Assembly: GCF_029238095.1 (NCBI RefSeq)
Contig: NZ_JAQWGS010000023.1
Coordinates: 62,001-126,000, forward strand
Source: Lacinutrix sp.
Lineage (GTDB): Bacteria > Bacteroidota > Bacteroidia > Flavobacteriales > Flavobacteriaceae
Length of the DNA: 64,000 bases
Reading direction: 5' to 3'
Shown: one piece after another, positions 27,813 to 37,574 of the stretch
How positions within the stretch are numbered: the stretch's first letter is position 1
Layout: every line of letters begins with the position of its first letter
Made by a program: the position numbers and the translations under genes
The notes under the pieces: generated by a model
Told to the model about the DNA's origin: nothing
Seen by the model: the letters and a program-made list of their open reading frames with translations, nothing else
Database searches by the model: none

Positions 27813-28838
27813 ATGAATAGTAAACTTAAAGATATACTTAATAAAAAAGCAAAAACCTTAGAACGCAAACGTAAAGTCGTTTTACTATGGTCTAAAGTTT
27901 ACAGAATAATCATAGTGCCTTTAAAAATAACCTTTAGAGCTTGTTCTTTTATTTTAGCAATTATATGCGCTGCATTTCCTCCAGCTTTAGTTTATCTATT
28001 AATAACTGGAGTTATTTACTTTTTACTTGAAATTATAAATAACCCACTTAAAGCTTATAATAACAATTTTAAGAAGAACATTATACCAGCCATTTATAAA
28101 GAATTAAATACCTCTATCACTTATTATCCATCTGCAATACAGGTGTCTGATATTAAAAAAAGCGGATTATTTAAACCATCTTATTTTAATAATAAAACAC
28201 ATTTTGAAGGAGACGACTATGTTGTTGGAAAAGTTAATGATACAGAGTTTTCTATTAATCACATTAAGCTTTATAACGAGGTTGTAGATTATTTAAAAAC
28301 AGCAGGAGGCTGTTTGTTTTCAATTTTATTATTCCCAATCTTTATTATAAGAAACCTTTTTGCAGATTACGCCCACGATGATGAACTTCCTTTATTGGGC
28401 ATTGTAAAAAAGAAAGAAGTTATTTATGATGGGTTTTTTATAAAAACGACATTAAATACGACTTTTAATGGTAGAATTATTCTTATTCCTAAAGCAATGG
28501 ACAAGGCTAATGGTAAAGAGTATTTATCAGTTTTTGGTGTTAAATTAGTACGTTCCTTAGACAAAACTATTGATGCTAATTATAATGTTTACAGCACTAA
28601 CAATTTTTTGTCAGATCAATTTTTAATTGAAAACATAAGCAACACATTACAGTACATTTTTAAAGAAGAACAAACACCAACCTTGACGATTATTAATAAC
28701 CAGCTACACCTCTTTATTCCAAGACAAAAAGAGTTGTTTAAAACGAGTGTTCATAACAAAATAAAAGATGCTTCTTTTTTCGATACTTATTTAAGAGATA
28801 TAAAATATATAAACGACCTTATTTCTAAAATTAACTAA
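27813..28838 (+). CDS. DUF3137-like membrane protein
   Basis: 341 residues with two N-terminal membrane helices (about 30-75) and a possible third (about 168-190, CLFSILLFPIFIIRNLF) inside a soluble region. The piece FSINHIKLYNEVVDYLK and the later KKKEVIYDGFFIKTTLNTTF with FNGRIILIPK resemble DUF3137 proteins, whose function is unknown. It starts three bases after the antiporter stop and its own stop is followed immediately by the next ATG. A role linked to the antiporter is inferred from the operon only. Confidence 0.7.
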   Translation: MNSKLKDILNKKAKTLERKRKVVLLWSKVYRIIIVPLKITFRACSFILAIICAAFPPALVYLLITGVIYFLLEIINNPLKAYNNNFKKNIIPAIYKELNTSITYYPSAIQVSDIKKSGLFKPSYFNNKTHFEGDDYVVGKVNDTEFSINHIKLYNEVVDYLKTAGGCLFSILLFPIFIIRNLFADYAHDDELPLLGIVKKKEVIYDGFFIKTTLNTTFNGRIILIPKAMDKANGKEYLSVFGVKLVRSLDKTIDANYNVYSTNNFLSDQFLIENISNTLQYIFKEEQTPTLTIINNQLHLFIPRQKELFKTSVHNKIKDASFFDTYLRDIKYINDLISKIN

Positions 28839-29563
28839 ATGGATAGCACATACAACAACCACATAGACTATTCTAAATACCAAGTAGATGAAGTAACAGA
28901 AACCATTTCAGATGCTTTATTCTTTCCAGTTTACATTGGTAGGGTTTTAGTACTTAATCTGGTTGTTTTTTGGATACTGTTATCTTTGTTCTGTATCTTT
29001 TTTATCGATAATACTTTTCTAAGTTTTTTATATTGGTTTTTAGCTTTTATAATTTCTATTCCATCTATAATATTGTTTTCAATTGTAAGGTTGTTTAGCA
29101 CCATTAAAAGTGATATTGATAAAGTGTTTAAAATTACTTTAGAAACATCTAAACACGTTTATGAAGATGCAGGATTAATTAAACAGCAACGCGAAGAAAG
29201 CGTTCCTATTAAAACAACCTTTTCCGATGTTTTTAAAGGTGTAGCGATCTATGTTATTAGACCTTCATTGAAGAAAGTATTACAAAAACGAATAAAGTTT
29301 TTGCTTGGCCACTAACATTTTTAATAGATCTTATTTTTAAAAAGACAGTTATTAAATCTCCACCAGTAATAGAAGTTGATTTAGATAGTGAAGACCATAT
29401 TATCTTGAAAGAAAACACTAAACTAGATAAAATAAATAAAGGCGGAACAAAAACAACATCAGTAGCTTTTACTGTTGTTAAGTTTCCTTTTCGATTAGCG
29501 CTTATAATTTATGGACTAGTAAATTTTACGCTTAACTATTTACTTTATTTACTGTTTAGATAA
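28839..29563 (+). pseudogene. Membrane protein gene with a frameshift at a T run
   Basis: The ATG directly abuts the previous stop. Residues 1-158 contain two membrane helices (about 35-90) and an amphipathic region, ending KRIKFLLGH at 29315. Adding one T to the five-T run at 29298-29302 changes the end to RIKFFAWPLTFLIDLIF and opens a further 85 codons, to LLYLLFR and a stop at 29561. The extension has a hydrophobic helix and a conserved-looking VIEVDLDSEDHIILKEN segment and has no start codon of its own. The intact gene would encode about 241 residues. Sequencing error, mutation, or programmed frameshifting remain possible. If the frameshift is false, the CDS is 28839-29315. Confidence 0.72.
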
Positions 29564-29588
29564 TGTTTATTCTTAATAAGTTTAAAAC

Positions 29589-29619
29589 AAAAATGCTTTC
29601 TTAAAAAGAAAGCATTTTT
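29589..29619. terminator. Bidirectional terminator
   Basis: Fourteen-pair stem (core ATGCTTTCTT / AAGAAAGCAT) with a three-base loop and A/T runs on both flanks. It separates the antiporter operon from the convergent lepA. Confidence 0.9.
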
Positions 29620-29645
29620 AAAATCTAATATAGTCTAAAGCAAGA

Positions 29646-31442
29646 TTAATCATTCAACTTTAAAACAGCCATAAACGCTTGTTGAGGTATTTCTACATTA
29701 CCAACTTGGCGCATACGTTTTTTACCTTTTTTCTGCTTCTCTAAAAGTTTACGCTTACGTGAAATATCTCCACCATAACATTTTGCTGTTACATCTTTAC
29801 GTAACGCTTTTACAGTTTCTCTTGCAATAATCTTTGCTCCAATAGCTGCTTGAATTGGAATATCGAATTGTTGACGCGGAATTAATTCTTTCAACTTTTC
29901 TGTCATTTTTTTACCAATATGGTGAGCGTTATCTGCATGAATAAGAGCAGAAAGTGCATCAACTGGTTGAGCATTTAATAATACATCTAAACGCACTAAT
30001 TTTGAAACCTTCATACCAATTGGATGGTAATCAAAAGAAGCATAGCCTTTAGAAACGGTTTTCAATCTATCGTAGAAATCGAAAACAATTTCTGCTAAAG
30101 GCATTTCGAAAGTTAACTCCACACGAACAGGAGTTAAATACGTTTGATTAGTAATCATACCACGTTTCTCTATACATAAACTCATTACGTTACCAACAAA
30201 ATCTGACTTTGTAATTATAGTAGCCTTAATAAACGGTTCTTCAACGCGATTAATCATGGTTGGTTCTGGTAAATCACTTGGATTATTTACAATAAAAGGA
30301 ACATCTGGTTCTTTATTTGTGTAAGCGTAGTATGATACGTTTGGAACAGTAGTAATGACTGTCATGTCAAATTCACGCTCTAAACGTTCTTGAATAATTT
30401 CCATGTGAAGCATTCCAAGGAAACCACAACGAAAACCAAAACCTAAAGCAGCAGAACTTTCTGGTGCAAACACCAAAGAAGCATCGTTTAGTTGCAACTT
30501 TTCCATAGAGCTTCTTAGCTCTTCGTAATCTTCTGTATCTACAGGATAAATACCTGCAAATACCATAGGTTTTACATCCTCGAAACCTTCAACAATATTT
30601 GTAGTTGGGTTTGCAAAATCTGTGATAGTATCTCCTACTTTTACTTCTTTTGCGGTTTTTATTCCAGTAATTAAATAACCAACGTCTCCAGTTTTTACAC
30701 TTTGTTTTGCAACTTGTGTTAGTTTTAATGTCCCAACTTCGTCTGCGTAATATTCGTTATCTGTAGCAACAAACTTAATTTTTTGTCCTTTTTTAATTTC
30801 GCCATTAAACACTCTAAAATACGTTTCAATACCTCTAAACGTATTGTAAACCGAATCAAAAATTAAAGCTTGTAATGGTGCATCTGGATCTCCTTTTGGA
30901 GCTGGAATACGCTTAATAATAGCTTCTAAAATATTTTCAACACCAAATCCAGTTTTTCCACTTGCGTGAATAACCTCTTCAGGATCGCAACCTAAAAGCT
31001 CTACAATATCATCTGTAACCTCTTCTGGATTTGCACTTGGCAAATCTACTTTGTTAAGTACAGGAATAATTTCTAAATCGTTTTCAAGTGCTAAATATAA
31101 ATTAGAAATGGTTTGTGCTTGAATACTTTGTGCTGCGTCTACAATTAATAAAGCACCTTCACAAGCAGCAATAGAGCGTGAGACTTCGTAAGAGAAATCT
31201 ACGTGACCAGGAGTATCAATTAGATTTAAAATATATTTTTCGCCTTCAAAAGTATAATCCATTTGTATAGCATGAGACTTAATGGTAATACCACGTTCGC
31301 GCTCTAAATCCATACTATCTAAGAGTTGCGCTTGTTGTTCACGAGCAGTTACAGAACCTGTTGCGTCTAGTAAACGATCGGCAAGTGTGCTTTTTCCGTG
31401 GTCAATATGTGCAATAATGCAAAAATTTCTAATATTCTTCAT
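29646..31442 (-). CDS. lepA: Elongation factor 4 (LepA)
   Basis: 598 residues, standard length. GTPase motifs: AHIDHGKST (G1), DTPGHVDF (G3) and NKVDLPSA (G4). These are followed by the EF-G-like domains II, III and V and the LepA-specific C-terminal domain ending in [18 protein letters not shown]. It is a ribosome-associated GTPase acting in translation initiation and elongation and 30S biogenesis. In many bacteria lepA is followed by lepB; here it stands alone between a terminator and the divergent TonB-dependent receptor. Confidence 0.97.
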   Translation of the reverse strand: MKNIRNFCIIAHIDHGKSTLADRLLDATGSVTAREQQAQLLDSMDLERERGITIKSHAIQMDYTFEGEKYILNLIDTPGHVDFSYEVSRSIAACEGALLIVDAAQSIQAQTISNLYLALENDLEIIPVLNKVDLPSANPEEVTDDIVELLGCDPEEVIHASGKTGFGVENILEAIIKRIPAPKGDPDAPLQALIFDSVYNTFRGIETYFRVFNGEIKKGQKIKFVATDNEYYADEVGTLKLTQVAKQSVKTGDVGYLITGIKTAKEVKVGDTITDFANPTTNIVEGFEDVKPMVFAGIYPVDTEDYEELRSSMEKLQLNDASLVFAPESSAALGFGFRCGFLGMLHMEIIQERLEREFDMTVITTVPNVSYYAYTNKEPDVPFIVNNPSDLPEPTMINRVEEPFIKATIITKSDFVGNVMSLCIEKRGMITNQTYLTPVRVELTFEMPLAEIVFDFYDRLKTVSKGYASFDYHPIGMKVSKLVRLDVLLNAQPVDALSALIHADNAHHIGKKMTEKLKELIPRQQFDIPIQAAIGAKIIARETVKALRKDVTAKCYGGDISRKRKLLEKQKKGKKRMRQVGNVEIPQQAFMAVLKLND

Positions 31443-31599
31443 AATCTATCTGCTCTTAAAAAGAAAGAGATTGCAAATATAATGCAAAAATTGCCCATTT
31501 TTTAGATTTTCTTCTGAATAGAAACATCTATTGATTATTGCGATTTTCCGCAATAAAAACTAAAAAAAAAGTTGTTATATTGCTTTTGCATTATCAAAA

Positions 31600-34041
31600 T
31601 TGATGAAACACCTCTTTTACCTACTTATTTTTCTTTTTTCTTCGGAAATTATTGCTCAGGAATATACTATTTCTGGGACAGTTGTTGATGAGGAAAATAA
31701 TGCGATTCCTTACGCTAATGTAGTACTTCATGAATCTGTTGCACAAAATATTGAAGGTAGTTCAGGAATTTCAGGAAATAATCGAAAAGGCGCTGTTACA
31801 GACGAAAACGGTTACTTTGAGTTTACCAATTTAAAAGAATATGGATACTTTATTATGTCTAGTTATATTGGTTATAAATCTAAAAAAACTCTTTATCCAA
31901 TTCAGCTTTCCAAAGACGAGTATCTTAAAATTATTTTAATAGAAGATACACAAGCTCTAGAGGAAGTTTCTTTAACATCTAATAAACCCACTTTAAAAAA
32001 AGAAGTTGACCGATTGGTTTTTAATGTTGCAAACACCTCACTAAGCGAAGGAAGTATTTTAGATGTTTTGCGAAGTACACCAGGTGTTTTAATTTTAGAG
32101 AATACCATTACAGTAAAAAATGGGTCACCAACAGTTTACATAAACGATAGAAAAGTAAACCTCACAGCAACAGAAATTACACAGCTTTTAGAAAATTCAC
32201 CTGCAAACACTATACAAAAAATCGAGGTTATTACTAATCCACCAGCAAAATACGACACTGGAAGTGGAGCGGTTTTAAACATTGTTATGAGCAAAAACTT
32301 AATTACAGGTTATCGTGGTAATGTATTTAGTAATTTTACCCAAGGTGTGTTTTCAAGATATAATACAGGAATTAATCAGTTTTATAAAACAAAAAAAATA
32401 AACCTAAACCTAAATTATAGTTTTACTAAAAACAAGATTAATAGAGTAAACGATAACACCATAAACTATCTTGACAATTCTGGAAATTTAGACCAAAAAT
32501 GGCAAACTAATAATAATAGAAATTCTAGAACAAAAGCACACAACATAAACTTAAATTTCGATTATTTAATAGATGATAGCAACACGTTAAGTTTGTCGTC
32601 TAATGCCTTATTAACTCCTTATTATCGTTACAGAATACATGGCCAAACAGATGTTACAAATAGTTTAAATGAAAGCCTTTATAGTTTTAATGCTAATAAT
32701 TATTCTCAAGACGAAAAACATAATTTAGGTTTCGATTTAGACTTTATACATCGTTTTGAAAACAAGAGCAAACTAGTATTTAATACACATTTTACAGACT
32801 ATAATTACTACAGACACCAAGACGTTAATAGTACTTATTTTTTTACAAATAATACTAATAATTTTAGTACTGCTTTTTTAACAGATAATAACCAGAACAC
32901 TAATATTCTAGCGTTTAAGATGGATTACGAACAGCCAGTAGACGATAGCACTGAATTAGCCTTTGGTACAAAATGGTCTACCATTAATACTAATAGCGAT
33001 ATTACTCAGTTTGATATTAACCAAAACACAGGTTCCGTAGATTTTAACGCTCAAAACTCTAATGCTTTCGATTATAAAGAGTCTGTTTTTGCAGCTTACA
33101 TGAGTTATAAAAAAGCATGGGAAAAATGGAGTTTTAGTGGAGGATTGCGATTAGAACAAACACGTGTTGAAGGTTTATCTGTGTCAGATAACGTTAAAAG
33201 TAATCAAGAGTATTTAGAGTTCTTTCCAACATTAAGTTTAAGCCATCAAGTATCAGAAAAAACAAGTGTTTACACAAATTACAAACGCAGCCTTTCTAGA
33301 CCTAGTTATCAGTTATTAAACCCGTTTAATTTCTTTTTAAACGATAATACCATAGCAACTGGTAATCCTAACTTATTGCCATCTTTTACAAATCACTTTG
33401 TGGTTGGTACAGAAATTAATAAACGTTACACGGTAGAGGCTTATTATAAAGATATATCTAATCAAATTAACGAGTTACCAAAACAAGATAATGCTAATAA
33501 TTTTCTAATTTATTCTCCAACTAATATTGGTAAAACCAAAGAGCTAGGATTCGATTTTATAACTTATTTTGATGTGAATGATAATTGGTCTGTTTATTTT
33601 GTGACTTCTTTTTATAATATTCAAGACGAAGCTTTTATAGATAATCAATGGCTTAAAACAGATCAATGGAGTAATTACTCTGTATTTAGCAACGATTTTT
33701 CTTTTTTAAAAGACAAGAGTCTTAAAGCAAACTTTACATTAACTTATGTTGGTAAAAACCAACAAGCATTCCAAATTGCAGACTCTCGTTTGGTTTCAGA
33801 TTTGTCGTTTAGCAAATCGGTTTTTAAAAATAAAGGTACTTTGTCTCTTGCTTTTGCAGATTTATTTAACACACAAGATTTTGTAATAAGTTCAAGATTT
33901 GGGAACCAAAACAATGTTAATTATAGCGATTTAGATAACCGTTATGTTAAGCTAGGTTTTAGTTATAAATTTGGAAATACAGGATTAAAAACCAATGCTC
34001 GCAATAAAAACATTAATGAACGCGAAAGATTAGAAAAATAA
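31600..34041 (+). CDS. TonB-dependent receptor-like outer membrane protein
   Basis: 813 residues. Signal peptide (about 1-19, SSEIIAQE), then a carboxypeptidase-regulatory-like beta domain (about 22-110; ISGTVVDEENNAIPYANVVL), a plug-like region (SEGSILDVLRSTPGVLILE, NPPAKYDTGSGAVLNIVMSK) and a beta barrel of the outer-membrane-beta-barrel-protein type (KTSVYTNYKRSLSRPSYQLL). No TonB box is obvious. It belongs to the branch often annotated only as outer membrane beta-barrel protein. The ligand is unknown and no SusD partner is adjacent. Upstream is a short promoter gap shared divergently with lepA. Confidence 0.88.
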   Translation: MMKHLFYLLIFLFSSEIIAQEYTISGTVVDEENNAIPYANVVLHESVAQNIEGSSGISGNNRKGAVTDENGYFEFTNLKEYGYFIMSSYIGYKSKKTLYPIQLSKDEYLKIILIEDTQALEEVSLTSNKPTLKKEVDRLVFNVANTSLSEGSILDVLRSTPGVLILENTITVKNGSPTVYINDRKVNLTATEITQLLENSPANTIQKIEVITNPPAKYDTGSGAVLNIVMSKNLITGYRGNVFSNFTQGVFSRYNTGINQFYKTKKINLNLNYSFTKNKINRVNDNTINYLDNSGNLDQKWQTNNNRNSRTKAHNINLNFDYLIDDSNTLSLSSNALLTPYYRYRIHGQTDVTNSLNESLYSFNANNYSQDEKHNLGFDLDFIHRFENKSKLVFNTHFTDYNYYRHQDVNSTYFFTNNTNNFSTAFLTDNNQNTNILAFKMDYEQPVDDSTELAFGTKWSTINTNSDITQFDINQNTGSVDFNAQNSNAFDYKESVFAAYMSYKKAWEKWSFSGGLRLEQTRVEGLSVSDNVKSNQEYLEFFPTLSLSHQVSEKTSVYTNYKRSLSRPSYQLLNPFNFFLNDNTIATGNPNLLPSFTNHFVVGTEINKRYTVEAYYKDISNQINELPKQDNANNFLIYSPTNIGKTKELGFDFITYFDVNDNWSVYFVTSFYNIQDEAFIDNQWLKTDQWSNYSVFSNDFSFLKDKSLKANFTLTYVGKNQQAFQIADSRLVSDLSFSKSVFKNKGTLSLAFADLFNTQDFVISSRFGNQNNVNYSDLDNRYVKLGFSYKFGNTGLKTNARNKNINERERLEK

Positions 34042-34066
34042 AAAACATTTATTTTTTAAGCTTTTT

Positions 34067-35179
34067 TTAATCCTGCCACTCTGCAATAAATAAGTTTGTA
34101 TCACGACCACCACCATTATTTCTATTAGAAGAAAAAGCAAGTTTCTTACCATCGTTAGAAAACACTGGAAAAGCATCAAAAGTTTCACTGTGTGTTACAC
34201 GCTCTAAATTTTTACCATCAATATCTATTAGGTATAAGTTAAAAGGAAAACCACGTTCTGCTTCAAAGTTTGAGGAGAATAATACTTTTTTTCCTGAAGG
34301 ATGAAAAAACGGGCTCCAATTTGCATTTCCTAAGTCAGTTAATTGACGTAAATCGCTGCCATCTGCATTACAAATGTAAAGTTCCATATCTGTTGGCTCT
34401 ACTAAGCCTTCAGCTAACAAATCTTTATAGTCTTTAATTTCTTCTTCTGTTTTAGGTCTAGACGATCTAAAGATAAGTTTAGTACCATCTGGTGAGAAAA
34501 ACGCACCTCCATCATAGCCTAACTTATTAGTAATTTGCTTGACATCGCTTCCATCAATATTCATGGTGTATAATTCTAAATCACCACTTCTAGTTGAAGT
34601 AAAAACAATCTTATCTCCTTTTGGTGAAACAGTTGGTTCTGCATCGTAACCTTTTTCGTTGGTTAATTGTTTAACAATATTGCCTTCTAAATCTGCAATA
34701 AAAATATCGAACGAATCGTAAACTGGCCAAATGTATTTTCCGTTTTTACGTAAAGGAACTTCTGGACATTCCTCATCTACCAAATGTGTAGATGCGTATA
34801 TTATATGCTTATTGTCTGGCATAAAATATGAGCAAGTTGTGCGTCCTTTTCCTGTACTAACCATAGGTGGTATAGTACCATTAAAAGTCTCGTCTGCATT
34901 CATTAAAAACATTTGGTCGCAACTAACATTCCATTTTTCGTAATTAGATTGAAAAACCAATTGCTTATCATCAAAACTCCAGTAAGCTTCAGCATTATCA
35001 CCACCAAAAGTTACTTGACGTAAGTTTTTAAAATGAGTTTCTTCAGGGAAAATTAACGGATTATTAGCAGCTGTTTGCTCTGTAGTTGCTGTTGTTTTTT
35101 CTGTTTCCGTTTTCACTTCATTTTTACACGAAAAAGAAATTAATGCAATAAGTAATAAATAGAATAGAGGTGTTTTCAT
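34067..35179 (-). CDS. TolB-like beta-propeller lipoprotein
   Basis: 370 residues. The lipobox IALISFSC gives Cys at about 18. The body is a string of WD40-like PD40 repeats: AEPTVSPKGDKIVFTSTRSG, GGAFFSPDGTKLIFRSSRP, NWSPFFHPSGKKVLFSSN and AFPVFSNDGKKLAFSSNRN. It resembles TolB and the propeller domains of S9 peptidases but lacks the peptidase domain. It is probably a periplasmic binding scaffold. It is transcribed divergently from the M28 lipoprotein gene with only 59 bases between their starts, so the two probably share a control region. Confidence 0.82.
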   Translation of the reverse strand: MKTPLFYLLLIALISFSCKNEVKTETEKTTATTEQTAANNPLIFPEETHFKNLRQVTFGGDNAEAYWSFDDKQLVFQSNYEKWNVSCDQMFLMNADETFNGTIPPMVSTGKGRTTCSYFMPDNKHIIYASTHLVDEECPEVPLRKNGKYIWPVYDSFDIFIADLEGNIVKQLTNEKGYDAEPTVSPKGDKIVFTSTRSGDLELYTMNIDGSDVKQITNKLGYDGGAFFSPDGTKLIFRSSRPKTEEEIKDYKDLLAEGLVEPTDMELYICNADGSDLRQLTDLGNANWSPFFHPSGKKVLFSSNFEAERGFPFNLYLIDIDGKNLERVTHSETFDAFPVFSNDGKKLAFSSNRNNGGGRDTNLFIAEWQD

Positions 35180-35209
35180 CTTTAACTTTAATAAATGACA
35201 TATAATGCC

Positions 35210-35217
35210 TAATTTTG
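35210..35217 (+). promoter_or_regulatory. -7 promoter element deciding the M28 start
   Basis: TAATTTTG fits TAnnTTTG. Transcription would start near 35224, after the GTG at 35215, so the ATG at 35239 is the plausible start of the M28 gene. Confidence 0.5.
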
Positions 35218-35238
35218 TGCAAAATTAATACTCTTATC

Positions 35239-36471
35239 ATGAAATACATAATCACATCACTTATTTTATTGTTTTTAACAGCATGTAAAACAGAAACAAA
35301 AGAAACTATTAATACAGTTTCTATAAAAGAAGACGTCGCTTTTCTAGCGTCTGATGCCCTAGAAGGACGACAAACAGGAAGCGATGGAGAACAAAAAGCA
35401 GCAACATATATTGCCGAAAGATTTCAAAATATTGGATTACAAGAAAAAGGAACAGAAAAATATTTTCAAACTTTTTCTTTTCGCCCAAAAACAGATCCAC
35501 ACCAAGAAGTTAACTACACGGTAAAAGATGGTGATAGTACAATTACAGGAACAAACGTCATTGGTTATATAGATAACAAGGCAGAGAATACTATTATTAT
35601 TGGTGCGCATTACGACCATTTAGGTTATGGTGCAGAAGGTTCTTTACACAGAGGAGAAAGAGCAATCCATAATGGAGCAGACGATAATGCAAGTGGTGTT
35701 GCTGTGCTTTTAAATTTAGCTGGAAGATTAAAAGCTAAAAACACAAACAACAATTATTTGTTTATGGCTTTTTCTGGTGAGGAACTAGGATTATTGGGTT
35801 CTAATTACTTTGTAAAAAATCCAACTATAGACACCAAAAAAGTAGATTACATGATTAATATGGATATGGTAGGACGCTTAAAGGCAGATAGTACTTTAGC
35901 TGTTTATGGTGTTGGTACCTCTCCAATTTTTAAGCAAACAGTCACTGCTAACAATTCGAAATTTAAAATTGTAGCTAAAGAATCTGGTGTTGGACCTAGT
36001 GACCATACCTCTTTTTATCATGCAGATATTCCAGTGCTACACTTTTTTACAGGACAGCATGAAGATTATCATAAACCAACAGATGATACCGAAAAACTAA
36101 ACTATGAAGGTATGCAAACCATTTCAAATTATATTTTTGAAATTATTACAGACCTTGACAACAACGGAAAATTACCATTTAGAGCAACTAAAAACGAAAG
36201 CGACTCTGTGCCAAAATTTAAAGTAGGCTTAGGTGTAACACCAGACTATTTATACGATGGAGAAGGCATGCGAATTGATGGTACCCGAGAAAACACTCCA
36301 GCAACAAATGCAGGTATACAAAAAGGAGATGTTGTAATGAAAATTGGAGATAACGACATTTCAGACATGATGAGTTATATGAAAGCATTAGCAGCCTTTA
36401 AAAAAGGAGATACTACCAAAGTAACTGTAAAGCGTGAGGAAGAACTAATTGAAGTTGAGGTTACTTTTTAA
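35239..36471 (+). CDS. M28-family metallopeptidase lipoprotein with PDZ domain
   Basis: 410 residues from ATG 35239, chosen because it gives a canonical lipoprotein signal (lipobox LFLTAC, Cys16) and lies just after a TAATTTTG promoter. The M28 domain shows the zinc ligands in IIGAHYDHLG, HNGADDNASGVAVL, AFSGEELGLLGS, INMDMVGRL and SDHTSFYHADIPVLHFFTG. A PDZ domain occupies about 315-405 (ENTPATNAGIQKGDVVMKIG). It is probably a periplasmic or surface aminopeptidase. Members of this family are usual in Bacteroidota and often sit near other peptide-utilisation genes. Confidence 0.93.
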   Translation: MKYIITSLILLFLTACKTETKETINTVSIKEDVAFLASDALEGRQTGSDGEQKAATYIAERFQNIGLQEKGTEKYFQTFSFRPKTDPHQEVNYTVKDGDSTITGTNVIGYIDNKAENTIIIGAHYDHLGYGAEGSLHRGERAIHNGADDNASGVAVLLNLAGRLKAKNTNNNYLFMAFSGEELGLLGSNYFVKNPTIDTKKVDYMINMDMVGRLKADSTLAVYGVGTSPIFKQTVTANNSKFKIVAKESGVGPSDHTSFYHADIPVLHFFTGQHEDYHKPTDDTEKLNYEGMQTISNYIFEIITDLDNNGKLPFRATKNESDSVPKFKVGLGVTPDYLYDGEGMRIDGTRENTPATNAGIQKGDVVMKIGDNDISDMMSYMKALAAFKKGDTTKVTVKREEELIEVEVTF

Positions 36472-36518
36472 TGAGCTAAATTATTGTTACTTCTGGTTAT
36501 TTTGAGGTACGAAAAATA

Positions 36519-36530
36519 GTATCGAGAAGC
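36519..36530. repeat. Dispersed repeat fragment, reverse complement of 11016-11027
   Basis: GTATCGAGAAGC is an exact inverted copy of the 12-mer at 11016-11027 and sits in the short gap before the DUF4345 gene. Confidence 0.5.
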
Positions 36531-36535
36531 TAAAC

Positions 36536-36919
36536 ATGTTTAAAAACAAACAAGATATTATTACTAAAATTCACTTAGTTATTTCGGTGTCTATTGTTGT
36601 TCCTATAGCCTTAATTTATGGTTTCAAACCAGAATTAAGTTTCGACATGTTTCTAGAAACTATAGATGAGCATAATTTCTACAAAGCAGTTATGGGATTG
36701 TATTTAGGTTTTTCAACAATATGGCTTTTAGGTGTATTTAAAGTGCACTATCTTAAAACAGCTTTGATTACCAATGTTGTTTTTATGCTTGGCTTAGGTT
36801 TTGGAAGATTGCTGAGTTTAACTTTAGATGGAATTCCAACAGTTGGATATCTATTTGGAACAGTTGCAGAACTTTTTTTAGGGCTTTACGGTTTATGGGT
36901 TTTAAATAGAAAGAGTTAG
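36536..36919 (+). CDS. DUF4345-type small membrane protein
   Basis: 127 residues and four membrane helices. The pattern of a polar N-terminus, VISVSIVVPIALIYGFKPE, the central FYKAVMGLYLGFSTIWLLG and the later GFGRLLSLTLDGIPT agrees with DUF4345, a family of four-helix proteins of unknown role. It starts five bases after a repeat element and the broken SOUL gene follows 22 bases later in the same direction. Confidence 0.8.
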   Translation: MFKNKQDIITKIHLVISVSIVVPIALIYGFKPELSFDMFLETIDEHNFYKAVMGLYLGFSTIWLLGVFKVHYLKTALITNVVFMLGLGFGRLLSLTLDGIPTVGYLFGTVAELFLGLYGLWVLNRKS

Positions 36920-36941
36920 TGCTCTAATAAAACATATTATT

Positions 36942-37531
36942 ATGAAAATAAAAACAATACTTATTATTCTTGGTGTTATTATAGCAGCTTTTTTAATTTT
37001 TCAGTTTTACTTTATTTATTCACAAAAAGATATCGAAACACACCAATACCAAACACTTAAGAAAATAGATAATATTGAGATCCGTAAATATGAATCTGCA
37101 TTATTTACATCAATAAAATTGGCAACAGACGATTACGATAAAGCTGGCTCTGAAGGTTTTAATGCATTAGGAGGTTATATTTTGGAGATAACGAAACCAA
37201 ACAGAAAATAGCCATGACCTCTCCTGTAAATATGAGCTTAGAAGACTCTGTAACCATGCAGTTTTTAGTTCCTAAAGCTTACAAAAAAGAAGATTTGCCA
37301 ATACCGAATCAAAAAAAAATTCAGTTTAAACAAATGCCAGAAAAAACAGTTGCAGTAATTAGCTTTGGTGGCTGGGCTAATAAAGATAAGATTGACAAAT
37401 ATAAAAACGCACTAAAACAAACCTTAGATAAAAACGGTATTGCTTACTCTAATAAGTTCTCTTTTTTAGGTTATAATGCACCTTTTGAGGTATTTAATAG
37501 AAAGAATGAAGTTATTGTTGTGTTAGAATAA
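36942..37531 (+). pseudogene. SOUL heme-binding family protein, frameshifted
   Basis: An N-terminal membrane anchor (about 4-28) is followed by the start of a SOUL domain (IDNIEIRKYESALFTSIKL, EGFNALGGYI), but the frame then runs into a stop at 37209. Adding one T to the four-T run at 37180-37183 restores GGYIF and GDNETKQKIAMTSP, the conserved SOUL core, and joins directly to the next frame (37214-37531; NMSLEDSVTMQFLVPKAY and LGYNAPFEVFNRKNEV). The repaired protein would be about 196 residues. SOUL proteins bind heme or related tetrapyrroles. The break is one base, so sequencing error is an open alternative. Confidence 0.88.
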
Positions 37532-37574
37532 GTATAACATAAAAAGTATTAATTTTGTTAATAAACAAAAAATC

